From assembly GCA_014360855.1 (NCBI GenBank), contig JACIWP010000186.1, forward strand, positions 1 through 6,358: a stretch of DNA of 6,358 nt. Reading direction: 5' to 3'. The stretch is from Anaerolineae bacterium. GTDB lineage: Bacteria; Chloroflexota; Anaerolineae; JACIWP01. The position numbers were made by a program, and so were the translations under genes. The notes beneath the pieces are model-generated. The model made no database searches and was not told where the DNA came from. It was given only the letters and a program-made list of their open reading frames with translations. Positions 1-5,048 of the stretch are shown here, one piece after another. Position 1 is the stretch's first letter. Each line of letters opens with the position of its first letter.

Positions 1-1437
1 GTTCAGTACCACGTGCTCGATGCCGCGCGCCTGGAGCATTCGGCTCAACTCTTCCGACTTCTCCACCGAAGTGGTGCCCACCAGCACCGGCTGGCCGCGC
101 TTGTGCGCTTCCTCAATCTCCCGCACGATGGCGCGCAGTTTGGCCTGGCGCGTGCGGTACACCACGTCCGGCGCATCAATGCGGATAACCGGCTTATGCG
201 TGGGGATGACCACCACCTCGAGTTTGTATATCTTATGGAATTCCTCGGCCTCAGAGGCGGCCGTTCCGGTCATGCCGGCCAGTTTGGGATACATGCGGAA
301 GTAATTCTGAATGGTGATGGTCGCCTGGGTGACCAGGCGGGGATGGATTTTCAGGTTGTGCTTGGCCTCCAGCGCCTGGTGCAGGCCGTCGCTCAGCCGG
401 CGATCGGGCATCAGCCGGCCGGTGAATTCATCTACCAGCACGATACTGCCGCGCTGGATAATGTAGTCGCGCCCCTCGCGGAAGAGCACCGCCGCCTTCA
501 GCGCCTGCTCCATATAGTGCACATAGCGCTGGTTGACCGGGTCGTAGATGTTGTCAATGCCGGCCATCTCCTCCACCCGGGCCAGGCCGGCCTCGGTGAG
601 ATAGACCGTGCGCGCCTTCTCATCCACCACATAATCGGTGCCGGCCTGCAGTTTGGGCGCGATGCGGGCGAACAGCTTGTACTCCTCATCGCTCTCCTCT
701 GACGGGCCGGAGATGATGAGCGGGGTGCGCGCCTCGTCAATGAAAACATTGTCCACCTCGTCCACGATGGCGTAATACAGGGGGCGCTGGACCTGTTCCT
801 CCAGGGAGTAGGCCAGGTTGTCGCGCAGATAGTCAAAGCCGAACTCATGGTTCGTGCCGTAGGTGATGTCGGCGGCATACGCCTGCCGGCGCGGCACCGG
901 CCGCAGGTGCTTGTACTCGCTCTTGGTATATCCCGGCTCGTACAGGTACGATTTGTTGCTCTGCTGGAGCAAGCCCACGCGCAGGCCCAGCAGATGATAG
1001 ATGGGCCCCATCCACACCGCGTCACGCCGCGCCAGATAATCATTGACCGTCACCAGGTGCACACCCTTGCCGGTCAGCGCGTTGAGGTAAATGGGCAGGG
1101 TCGCCACGAGGGTCTTGCCTTCGCCGGTCTTCATCTCGGCAATTTTGCCCTCATGGAGCACGATGCCGCCCATCAACTGTACATCGAAATGGCGCATGCC
1201 GACGGTACGCTTGGCCGCCTCGCGCACCAGCGCGAAGGCATCCGGCAGGATATCGTCCAGGGTTTCGCCGCGCTGCAGCCGACCGCGCAGGATGTCGGTC
1301 TGCGCGCGCAGTTCCTCGTTGGTCATGCGCTGGTACGTGGGCTCCAGGGCATTGATCTGCGCGACAATCGGCTTCAGACGCTCGATCTCTTTGGCATTGG
1401 GATCGCCAATGATCTTGCTTACCAGGCTCCTCAACAT
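1..1437 (-). CDS. secA: Preprotein translocase ATPase SecA, N-terminal 479 residues (cut by window edge)
   Basis: SecA is the motor ATPase that drives unfolded preproteins through the SecYEG channel. Reading the minus strand from an ATG at 1437 gives an open frame to position 1. It shows Walker A GEGKT (residues 105-109), the VTVNDYLARRD stretch (130-139), TYGTNHEFGFDYLRDN (193-208), a DEVD Walker B (226-229) followed by IDEARTPLIISG, then the preprotein cross-linking region (about 240-370). After that come LVDEFTGRLM, LAGMTGTA (386-393) and the start of the second nucleotide-binding domain with VLVGTTSVEKSE (452-463). The last residues in the window, VVLN, fall just before the family's usual NAK motif, so about half of a typical 800-1000 residue SecA is present. 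The start is supported by an AGAGGAAG ribosome binding site 10 bases upstream. The gene lies 86 bases after prs with no clear promoter of its own, so cotranscription is likely. Some normally conserved residues after DEFTGRLM differ (see findings). Confidence 0.97.
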   Translation of the reverse strand, partial: MLRSLVSKIIGDPNAKEIERLKPIVAQINALEPTYQRMTNEELRAQTDILRGRLQRGETLDDILPDAFALVREAAKRTVGMRHFDVQLMGGIVLHEGKIAEMKTGEGKTLVATLPIYLNALTGKGVHLVTVNDYLARRDAVWMGPIYHLLGLRVGLLQQSNKSYLYEPGYTKSEYKHLRPVPRRQAYAADITYGTNHEFGFDYLRDNLAYSLEEQVQRPLYYAIVDEVDNVFIDEARTPLIISGPSEESDEEYKLFARIAPKLQAGTDYVVDEKARTVYLTEAGLARVEEMAGIDNIYDPVNQRYVHYMEQALKAAVLFREGRDYIIQRGSIVLVDEFTGRLMPDRRLSDGLHQALEAKHNLKIHPRLVTQATITIQNYFRMYPKLAGMTGTAASEAEEFHKIYKLEVVVIPTHKPVIRIDAPDVVYRTRQAKLRAIVREIEEAHKRGQPVLVGTTSVEKSEELSRMLQARGIEHVVLN

Positions 1438-1523
1438 ACGGACAGCACTTCCTCTCTATGCGGTCATCCTGGGGATGGCCGCGATTTCAGATGTATTTAC
1501 CGGCCGGCTCGCCGGCGCGGATA
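1438..1523. other. prs-secA intergenic gap
   Basis: These 86 bases separate the prs stop codon from the secA start. They hold the secA ribosome binding site (AGAGGAAG on the minus strand, near 1448-1455) and a short GCCGG-CTCG-CCGGC stem-loop at 1503-1516. That stem has only 5 base pairs and no following T-run, so I do not call it a terminator. I see no convincing -35/-10 pair. The simplest reading is read-through from prs into secA. Confidence 0.5.
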
Positions 1524-2480
1524 TTATTCGTTGAACAGCGCGCCCACCGAGATGCCGAGGTGAATGCGCCGGATGACCTCGCCCAACAGCGGAGCGATGG
1601 ACAGGATGGTCATGTTGGGCAGGCGCTTCTCGGGCGGGATGCGCACCGTGTTGGTCACGACAATTTCCTTGAGCGGGGCCTCCCGCAGGCGCTCGGTCGC
1701 CGGCGGCGACAGGATGGCGTGCGTGGCGCAGGCGTAGATATCGCGCGCGCCCTTCTCCACCAGGAAATGGGCCGCCTGGGTCAGCGTGCCGGCGGTGTCA
1801 ATTTCATCGTCGAAGATGATGGCGTTCCTGCCGGCCACCTCGCCGATTAGGTTCAGCATGGCGGTCTTCTTGCCGTCCAGCGAGCGCCGCTTCTCCACAA
1901 TCGCCAGCGGGGCATTCAGCTTTTCGGCGAAGTTGCGGGCGCGCCGGCTGGCCCCGATGTCCGGCGCCACGATGACGACATCCTCCAGGTTCTTCTCGAC
2001 GAAGTAATCGCTCAGCAGGTGAAAGGCGGTGATCTCATCGCCGGGGATGTCGAAGAAGCCGGTGATCTGGCCGGCGTGCAGGTCCACGGTCAGGAAGCGG
2101 TCGGCGCCGGCGACAGTGATGAGATTGGCCATCAAGCGGGCGGTGATGGGCACGCGCGGCTGGTCCTTCTTGTCGGTGCGGCCGTAGGCGAAATAGGGCA
2201 CGACGGCGGTAATGCGGCCGGCGGAATCCCGCCGCAGGGTGTCAATCATGATCAACAGTTCCATGATGTTCTGGTTCACCGGACTGTTGCCGGTGGGCTG
2301 GATGACGAACACGTCCTTCGCCCGCACGCTGGAATGGAGCCGCACGAACAGGTTCTCGTTGGGGAACTGGATGATATCCCGCCCCCCCAACGGCACCCCT
2401 AGGTATTGGGCAATCTCCTCGGCCAGCTCAGGATTGGCCGTCCCGCTGTAAATCGCCAGCTCACCATACATCTTAAACAT
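1524..2480 (-). CDS. prs: Ribose-phosphate pyrophosphokinase (PRPP synthetase)
   Basis: This enzyme makes 5-phosphoribosyl-1-pyrophosphate from ribose 5-phosphate and ATP, the shared precursor for purines, pyrimidines, histidine, tryptophan and NAD. The 318-residue product has the normal family length. Visible motifs, in order, are YSGTANPELAEEIAQYLG near the N-terminus, YFAYGRTDKKDQPRVPITA (96-114), DLHAGQITGFFDI with metal-binding His135, the catalytic flexible loop EKRR (196-199, matching Lys197 and Arg199 of the Bacillus enzyme), the PRPP-binding loop DDEIDTAGT (224-232), CATHAILS (251-258), and SIAPLLGEVIRRIH near the end. The loop PDIGASRRA (173-181) has GA where GG is common. The start at 2480 is chosen because GGGGAGGG lies 6 bases upstream and the family N-terminus begins here. 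The frame stays open back to a GTG at 2747, but that part is non-coding in character and contains the promoter. An ATG three codons downstream (2471) is a poorer fit to the ribosome binding site. Confidence 0.97.
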   Translation of the reverse strand: MFKMYGELAIYSGTANPELAEEIAQYLGVPLGGRDIIQFPNENLFVRLHSSVRAKDVFVIQPTGNSPVNQNIMELLIMIDTLRRDSAGRITAVVPYFAYGRTDKKDQPRVPITARLMANLITVAGADRFLTVDLHAGQITGFFDIPGDEITAFHLLSDYFVEKNLEDVVIVAPDIGASRRARNFAEKLNAPLAIVEKRRSLDGKKTAMLNLIGEVAGRNAIIFDDEIDTAGTLTQAAHFLVEKGARDIYACATHAILSPPATERLREAPLKEIVVTNTVRIPPEKRLPNMTILSIAPLLGEVIRRIHLGISVGALFNE

Positions 2481-2532
2481 ATTTGGCCCTCCCCAGGCAC
2501 ATATCGCTGTAGCCATACTTCCAGCGAAGTTC

Positions 2533-2561
2533 ATTATACTATAGGGAGACAGAATTGCGAA
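2533..2561 (-). promoter_or_regulatory. Sigma70-type promoter of prs
   Basis: On the minus strand there is a perfect TATAAT at 2533-2538 and a TTCGCA (4 of 6 matches to TTGACA) at 2556-2561, with the optimal 17-base spacing. The expected start of transcription is near 2526, giving a leader of about 45 bases that ends in the GGGGAGGG ribosome binding site of prs. The position directly upstream of a housekeeping gene supports the call. Confidence 0.7.
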
Positions 2562-2598
2562 AGTTTCGAGCGATGCCGTGAGAAAGGGGTCTCGCCAG

Positions 2599-2642
2599 TT
2601 CCCCCATGCGCCGCGGGTGCGACGCGGCGCTTCATGGGGAAA
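2599..2642. repeat. GC-rich imperfect hairpin upstream of the prs promoter
   Basis: An inner perfect 8-base stem (2608-2615 with 2623-2630, 7-base loop) continues, after a 3-base bulge at 2631-2633, into a second 6-base stem (2602-2607, CCCCAT, with 2634-2639). Two further A-T pairs close it. Neither strand has a following T-run, so a terminator is not the obvious role. It could be part of a dispersed intergenic repeat or a transcript-end structure for the upstream operon. It lies just outside the -35 element of prs. Confidence 0.5.
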
Positions 2643-2703
2643 ACAGGGATAATGAGAAAGAAGCACCCACCGCGAGGATGAGGAAGCGCTGGACAAAGCA
2701 AGA

Positions 2704-2742
2704 AGCAAGTGACAGTCACCTGCGAGGTGACTGTCGCTTGCT
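2704..2742 (-). terminator. Probable intrinsic terminator of the ygjP-like operon, built on a nested palindrome
   Basis: The arms 2704-2721 and 2725-2742 pair over 18 positions with one mismatch (T2710 against G2736) around a 3-base loop (GCG). On the minus strand the hairpin begins 1 base after the stop codon of the metallopeptidase gene and is followed by TTCTTGCTTTG, a modest T-rich tail, which fits a Rho-independent terminator. The left arm is itself a perfect palindrome (GTGAC-A-GTCAC, 2709-2719), and the right arm nearly so, which is unusual for a plain terminator. It may also be a repeat-family member or a protein-binding site. Confidence 0.5.
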
Positions 2743-2750
2743 GTCACTTG
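2731..2750. repeat. Tandem 10-base repeat containing the ygjP-like stop codon
   Basis: Positions 2731-2740 (CTGTCGCTTG) and 2741-2750 (CTGTCACTTG) are adjacent direct repeats with one difference. A third copy lies inverted at 2706-2715 and is a perfect reverse complement of the second one. The TGA stop of the metallopeptidase gene (2744-2746) and its last codons sit inside the second copy, so the protein's extreme C-terminus comes from repeat sequence. Confidence 0.7.
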
Positions 2751-3370
2751 CTTTCCATCCCTTCCGCGTCTTCTGCGTCTGCCTCTACGTCTATGCTCGC
2801 CATGTCCACGCCGGCCGCCCAGGCCACACCCAACAGGAATCCGCGCGCACGCTCTGCCAGCGGATAGCGCTTCATCAGCTCGCGGAAGCGGGCATTATGG
2901 GAGGGCTCCACCAAATGGGTCAGCTCATGGAGCAGGACATAGTCCAGCACCCAATACGGCGCTCTTCGCAGACGCTCGGAGATGCGTATCTCGCCGGCGG
3001 TGGGCGAACAGCTCCCAAAGCGCTTGCGCTGATTGGAGGCGTAATACACCGACTGGAAGCTCAATTTGCCGTCGAAATATCGCTCGTTAAGCTGTTGGGC
3101 ACGCAGTAACAGGCCGGCATCGCTCTGGGGTGTGCGCCGGCGCATACGCCGGCGAATATACCCCTGGGCCTGCTCCACCGCCTGCTGGATCACATCTTCC
3201 AGCGCGGCATCCGGCATACTCGCCGGCACATGCAGGATCAGGAGCATGCGATCGGCGTCCAGGTCAAAGGTCACGGTCCGCTTGCGCCGGCGCTCCCGTA
3301 ACACCTGGATCGTAAATCCATCCCTGCTCAGCTCAACCGTATCGCTCTTCTTTCCACGGGTCCCCGTCAT
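2744..3370 (-). CDS. YgjP-like (DUF45) zinc metallopeptidase
   Basis: The 208-residue product belongs to the YgjP/DUF45 group of gluzincin-type proteins. Members are predicted zinc peptidases, but most have no proven substrate. The zinc site is HELTH at 148-152 with a third histidine at 158 (HExxH-x5-H). The upstream signature RKRFGSCSPTAGEIRIS (about 115-131) matches the family's RWGSCS motif with Phe for Trp, and LDYVLLHEL leads into the active site. The N-terminal half is a beta-rich basic region with a run of arginines (YIRRRMRRR, 71-79). The tail (190-208) is acidic. There is no signal peptide or membrane segment, so it is probably cytoplasmic. The start at 3370 has AGGGGA 7 bases upstream and overlaps the end of the oxidoreductase gene by 38 bases, which suggests translational coupling. 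No later ATG fits. The stop lies in a tandem repeat. I am confident of the family but not of the function. Confidence 0.88.
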   Translation of the reverse strand: MTGTRGKKSDTVELSRDGFTIQVLRERRRKRTVTFDLDADRMLLILHVPASMPDAALEDVIQQAVEQAQGYIRRRMRRRTPQSDAGLLLRAQQLNERYFDGKLSFQSVYYASNQRKRFGSCSPTAGEIRISERLRRAPYWVLDYVLLHELTHLVEPSHNARFRELMKRYPLAERARGFLLGVAWAAGVDMASIDVEADAEDAEGMESK

Positions 3371-3902
3371 TATGATATCCCCTGGATTCCCAGAAGCCTT
3401 TGCGGTCCCGTGCCATCAGCTCGAACCCACGCACCCACTTGGCGCTTTTCCAGAAATACAGCTTAGGCACCACCAGGCGGAGCGGATAGCCATGCTCCGG
3501 TGCCAGCGGCGCGTCCCGATAGCGATATGCCAGCAGAACATCGTCATCCATCAGCCGCTCCAGCGGGAGGTTGGTGGTATAGCCGTGCTCCGCATGTACC
3601 AGGACGAACCGTGCCTCGGGCAGGGGCTGGGCCAGGGCCAGGATATCGCGCGCCGGCACCCCCTCCCACACGGTGTCGAGCACGCTCCAATGGGTGACGC
3701 AGTGCACGTCGGCGACGATGCGCTTCGCCGGCATGGCGAGAATATCGTCGTAGCGCAACTGCAGAGGATTGGCGACCAGCCCAAAAACGCGGAAATCCCA
3801 AGTTTTGGGGTCAAATCGGGGCACCGGGCCGTAGTGCAGTACCGGCATCTCATCTTCCAGGTACTGCCCCGGCGGCAGGCGTTCGGCCGGCGGTTTTGCC
3901 AT
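3333..3902 (-). CDS. Sulfite-oxidase-like molybdopterin-dependent oxidoreductase (YuiH-type)
   Basis: The 189-residue product is a full-length member of the short, stand-alone molybdopterin-binding group related to sulfite oxidase and YedY/MsrP. The N-terminal PPGQYLEDEMPVLHYGPVP leads into the Mo-cofactor fold. DVHCVTHWS (65-73) carries Cys68, the expected molybdenum ligand. GYTTNLPLE (107-115), DDDVLLAY (119-126), PEHGYPLRLVVPKLYFWKSAKWVRG (135-159) and the ending GFWESRGYHNDGDPW follow the family order. There is no Tat or Sec signal, no heme domain and no dimerisation domain, so it is probably a cytoplasmic enzyme. The substrate is unknown: related periplasmic enzymes act on sulfite or on methionine sulfoxide, but this should not be assumed here. 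The start at 3902 is fixed by AAGGAGG 6 bases upstream. The regulator gene ends 18 bases before it and the metallopeptidase gene overlaps its end by 38 bases. Confidence 0.93.
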   Translation of the reverse strand: MAKPPAERLPPGQYLEDEMPVLHYGPVPRFDPKTWDFRVFGLVANPLQLRYDDILAMPAKRIVADVHCVTHWSVLDTVWEGVPARDILALAQPLPEARFVLVHAEHGYTTNLPLERLMDDDVLLAYRYRDAPLAPEHGYPLRLVVPKLYFWKSAKWVRGFELMARDRKGFWESRGYHNDGDPWKEERYG

Positions 3903-3920
3903 CCTTCCCCTCCTTGTTGG

Positions 3921-4607
3921 TCATGCTTCTGCGCTGGCGATCGACCGCAGTCCTTCCAGGTCCAGAATGGTGATGCGTTTGCGCCCCAGGTCAATCAGCC
4001 CTTTTTCCTTGAAGCTGTTCAGCACCTGCGTGGCGGTCTCGCGATATGTCCCCACCGTCTCGGCCAGGTCCTGGTGGGTATATCCCTGGATGACCTTGCC
4101 CTCCTCCTGTGCCAGGCGCACCAGCAGGGAAGCCAGACGCGCCGGCACGCTTTTGAAGGCCATGTCCTCCAGGCGCGCTTCCACCTCCTGCAGGCGCCGG
4201 CCGGTGACTTCCAGCAGGCGCAGGGCCACCTTGGGCTTCTCCATGATGAGCCGCTCCACATCCGCCCGGCTCATCACGCAAATCAGGCAGTCATCCAAGG
4301 CTTCCGCAAAGGTGTTGTACATGCGCTGGCCGACCAGCGACATCTCCCCGAAAATCGTCCCTGGCTCCAGGACATCAAGGACCAACTTCTTCCCCTCCGG
4401 CGAGATGCGGTACAACTGCACGCGACCCTTTTTCAGGAGGAACAGCACCTCCCCCATCTCGTCCGGGCGGTAAAAAATCTTGCCCTTTTGCACCGCGCTC
4501 ATCGTGGTGATGCGGTCCAGCTCTTCCAGTTCACGTCCGGTCAGGTCGCGGAACAGCTCTATCTGCTGAAGATAGCGCATTTTCTCAGCCGACTTCAGGC
4601 GCGACAT
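3921..4607 (-). CDS. Crp/Fnr-family transcriptional regulator
   Basis: The 228-residue product has the standard two-domain layout: a cyclic-nucleotide-binding-like beta-barrel (about 14-120), a dimerisation helix (about 122-150) and a C-terminal winged helix-turn-helix (about 155-220). The cassette EPGTIFGEMSLVGQRMYNTFAEAL (81-104) has the GE pair but lacks the Arg-Ser/Thr that binds cAMP in E. coli Crp, so cAMP is an unlikely ligand. There is no FNR-type N-terminal cysteine cluster. Two cysteines, C107 and C110 (CLIC), lie in the following strand. The recognition helix has YRETATQ (188-194): Arg180 and Glu181 of Crp are kept, but the position of Arg185 is Gln. The start at 4607 has AAAGGAG spaced about 7 bases, and this site overlaps the stop codon of the upstream thioredoxin-like gene (12-base gap), which suggests coupling. 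It is the second gene of the putative operon and may regulate it. Effector and targets are unknown. Confidence 0.93.
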   Translation of the reverse strand: MSRLKSAEKMRYLQQIELFRDLTGRELEELDRITTMSAVQKGKIFYRPDEMGEVLFLLKKGRVQLYRISPEGKKLVLDVLEPGTIFGEMSLVGQRMYNTFAEALDDCLICVMSRADVERLIMEKPKVALRLLEVTGRRLQEVEARLEDMAFKSVPARLASLLVRLAQEEGKVIQGYTHQDLAETVGTYRETATQVLNSFKEKGLIDLGRKRITILDLEGLRSIASAEA

Positions 4608-4619
4608 ATCTCTGCTCCT

Positions 4620-4889
4620 TTATCCTTCGCCGGCCAGCGCCTGCCGCACCACCCGCTCCAGCTCCTCCCGGCGGGGATTCCCGTACGCCACTAGCCGGCC
4701 GTTGAGGAAATACCCCGGGGTAAACAGGACCTCTGCTTCCCTCGGCGGAAGTGCCGCCGGCGCATCCACATCAATCACCGTTACATCCAGCTCCGGGAAC
4801 GCATCCGCCATCTCCATCGCCAGCTCCCGGGAATAGCGCGAAGTGGGACAATGGCTGGCAATGTACACCAACAGGGTCGCGGCAGGCAT
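4620..4889 (-). CDS. Small thioredoxin-fold protein with CPTS motif
   Basis: The 89-residue product looks like a minimal thioredoxin or glutaredoxin fold. It has a first strand TLLVYIAS, then HCPTS (13-17) at the active-site position, a helix SRELAMEMADAFPEL, a strand VTVIDVD (36-42), the cis-proline region LFTPGYFLNGRLVAYG (55-70, Pro58) and a C-terminal helix REELERVVRQAL. Only one active-site cysteine (C14) is present, with Ser17 where the resolving cysteine would be. This favours monothiol chemistry, a sensor or a binding role over classical dithiol disulfide reduction. There is no signal peptide. I prefer the ATG at 4889 over an upstream ATG at 4925, because AGGAGG (4899-4904) is 9 bases before it and the extra 12 residues add nothing to the fold. 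It is the first gene of the putative operon, 12 bases before the regulator. The exact family is uncertain. Confidence 0.82.
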   Translation of the reverse strand: MPAATLLVYIASHCPTSRYSRELAMEMADAFPELDVTVIDVDAPAALPPREAEVLFTPGYFLNGRLVAYGNPRREELERVVRQALAGEG

Positions 4890-4908
4890 CCAGCACATCC
4901 TCCTGACC

Positions 4909-4923
4909 GCCGGCGGCGCCGGC
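4909..4923. other. GCCGGC-GGC-GCCGGC hairpin next to the thioredoxin-like ribosome binding site
   Basis: Two GCCGGC palindromes flank three bases to give a perfect 6-base GC stem, 4 bases upstream (in the transcript sense) of the AGGAGG at 4899-4904. In the leader RNA it could stack near the ribosome binding site and affect initiation. No alternative structure that hides the site is evident. It may simply reflect the abundance of GCCGGC in this genome. Confidence 0.4.
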
Positions 4924-4977
4924 ATGGTCGAGCAGTAAGATACCGTCAGTGTATGCCGTGCCGGCCCTGTCTTCTGT

Positions 4978-4991
4978 ATGATCCCCTACAA
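4978..4991. promoter_or_regulatory. Weak FNR-like dyad at the operon transcription start
   Basis: On the minus strand TTGTA-GGGG-ATCAT resembles the FNR/Crp-type consensus TTGAT-N4-ATCAA at 7 of 10 defined positions. It begins 3 bases after the TATAAT (4995-5000) and covers the expected transcription start near 4988. A protein bound here would most likely repress. The operon encodes a Crp/Fnr-family regulator, so autoregulation is plausible, but a site this degenerate could be chance. Confidence 0.3.
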
Positions 4992-4994
4992 TGC

Positions 4995-5023
4995 ATTATA
5001 CACCAACCGGCGATTTTCCCCAA
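4995..5023 (-). promoter_or_regulatory. Sigma70-type promoter of the thioredoxin-Crp-oxidoreductase-peptidase operon
   Basis: The minus strand has a perfect TATAAT at 4995-5000 and TTGGGG (TTG core of the -35 box) at 5018-5023, spaced 17 bases. The expected start is near 4988, leaving a leader of about 100 bases before the ATG at 4889. It lies in the 159-base gap after the membrane-protein gene, whose end shows only a weak 4-base GC stem and no good terminator, so some read-through is possible. Confidence 0.6.
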
Positions 5024-5048
5024 CCGCCTCGGAGCGGACGCGGCACAG

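Noticed and set aside
1503..1516. A stem-loop after prs as a terminator.
   Set aside because: Only a 5-base stem with no T-run follows the prs stop; it is explained by two nearby GCCGGC motifs.
847..1563. A 238-codon plus-strand open frame.
   Set aside because: It is antisense to the clearly recognised secA and to the end of prs, with no domain and no ribosome binding site support.
2529..2551. Plus-strand resemblance to a T7 phage promoter, ACTATAGGGAGA at 2538-2549.
   Set aside because: Only the downstream 12 bases match; the upstream recognition half of the phage consensus does not. The same bases are explained by the minus-strand TATAAT promoter of prs, and no phage genes are present.
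2481..2747. An N-terminal extension of prs to a GTG at 2747.
   Set aside because: The added residues match nothing in the PRPP synthetase family and the region contains the prs promoter, two hairpins and the ribosome binding site. The ATG at 2480 gives the normal family length.
3066..4694. A 542-codon open frame on the plus strand.
   Set aside because: It runs antisense to three well-supported genes (metallopeptidase, oxidoreductase, Crp/Fnr), has a low-complexity His/Gln/Arg-rich translation and shows no recognisable domain. It is a by-product of high-GC codon use.
4890..4925. A longer thioredoxin-like protein starting at the ATG at 4925.
   Set aside because: The AGGAGG site lies inside that extension and is correctly spaced for the ATG at 4889. 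The extra 12 residues are not part of the fold.
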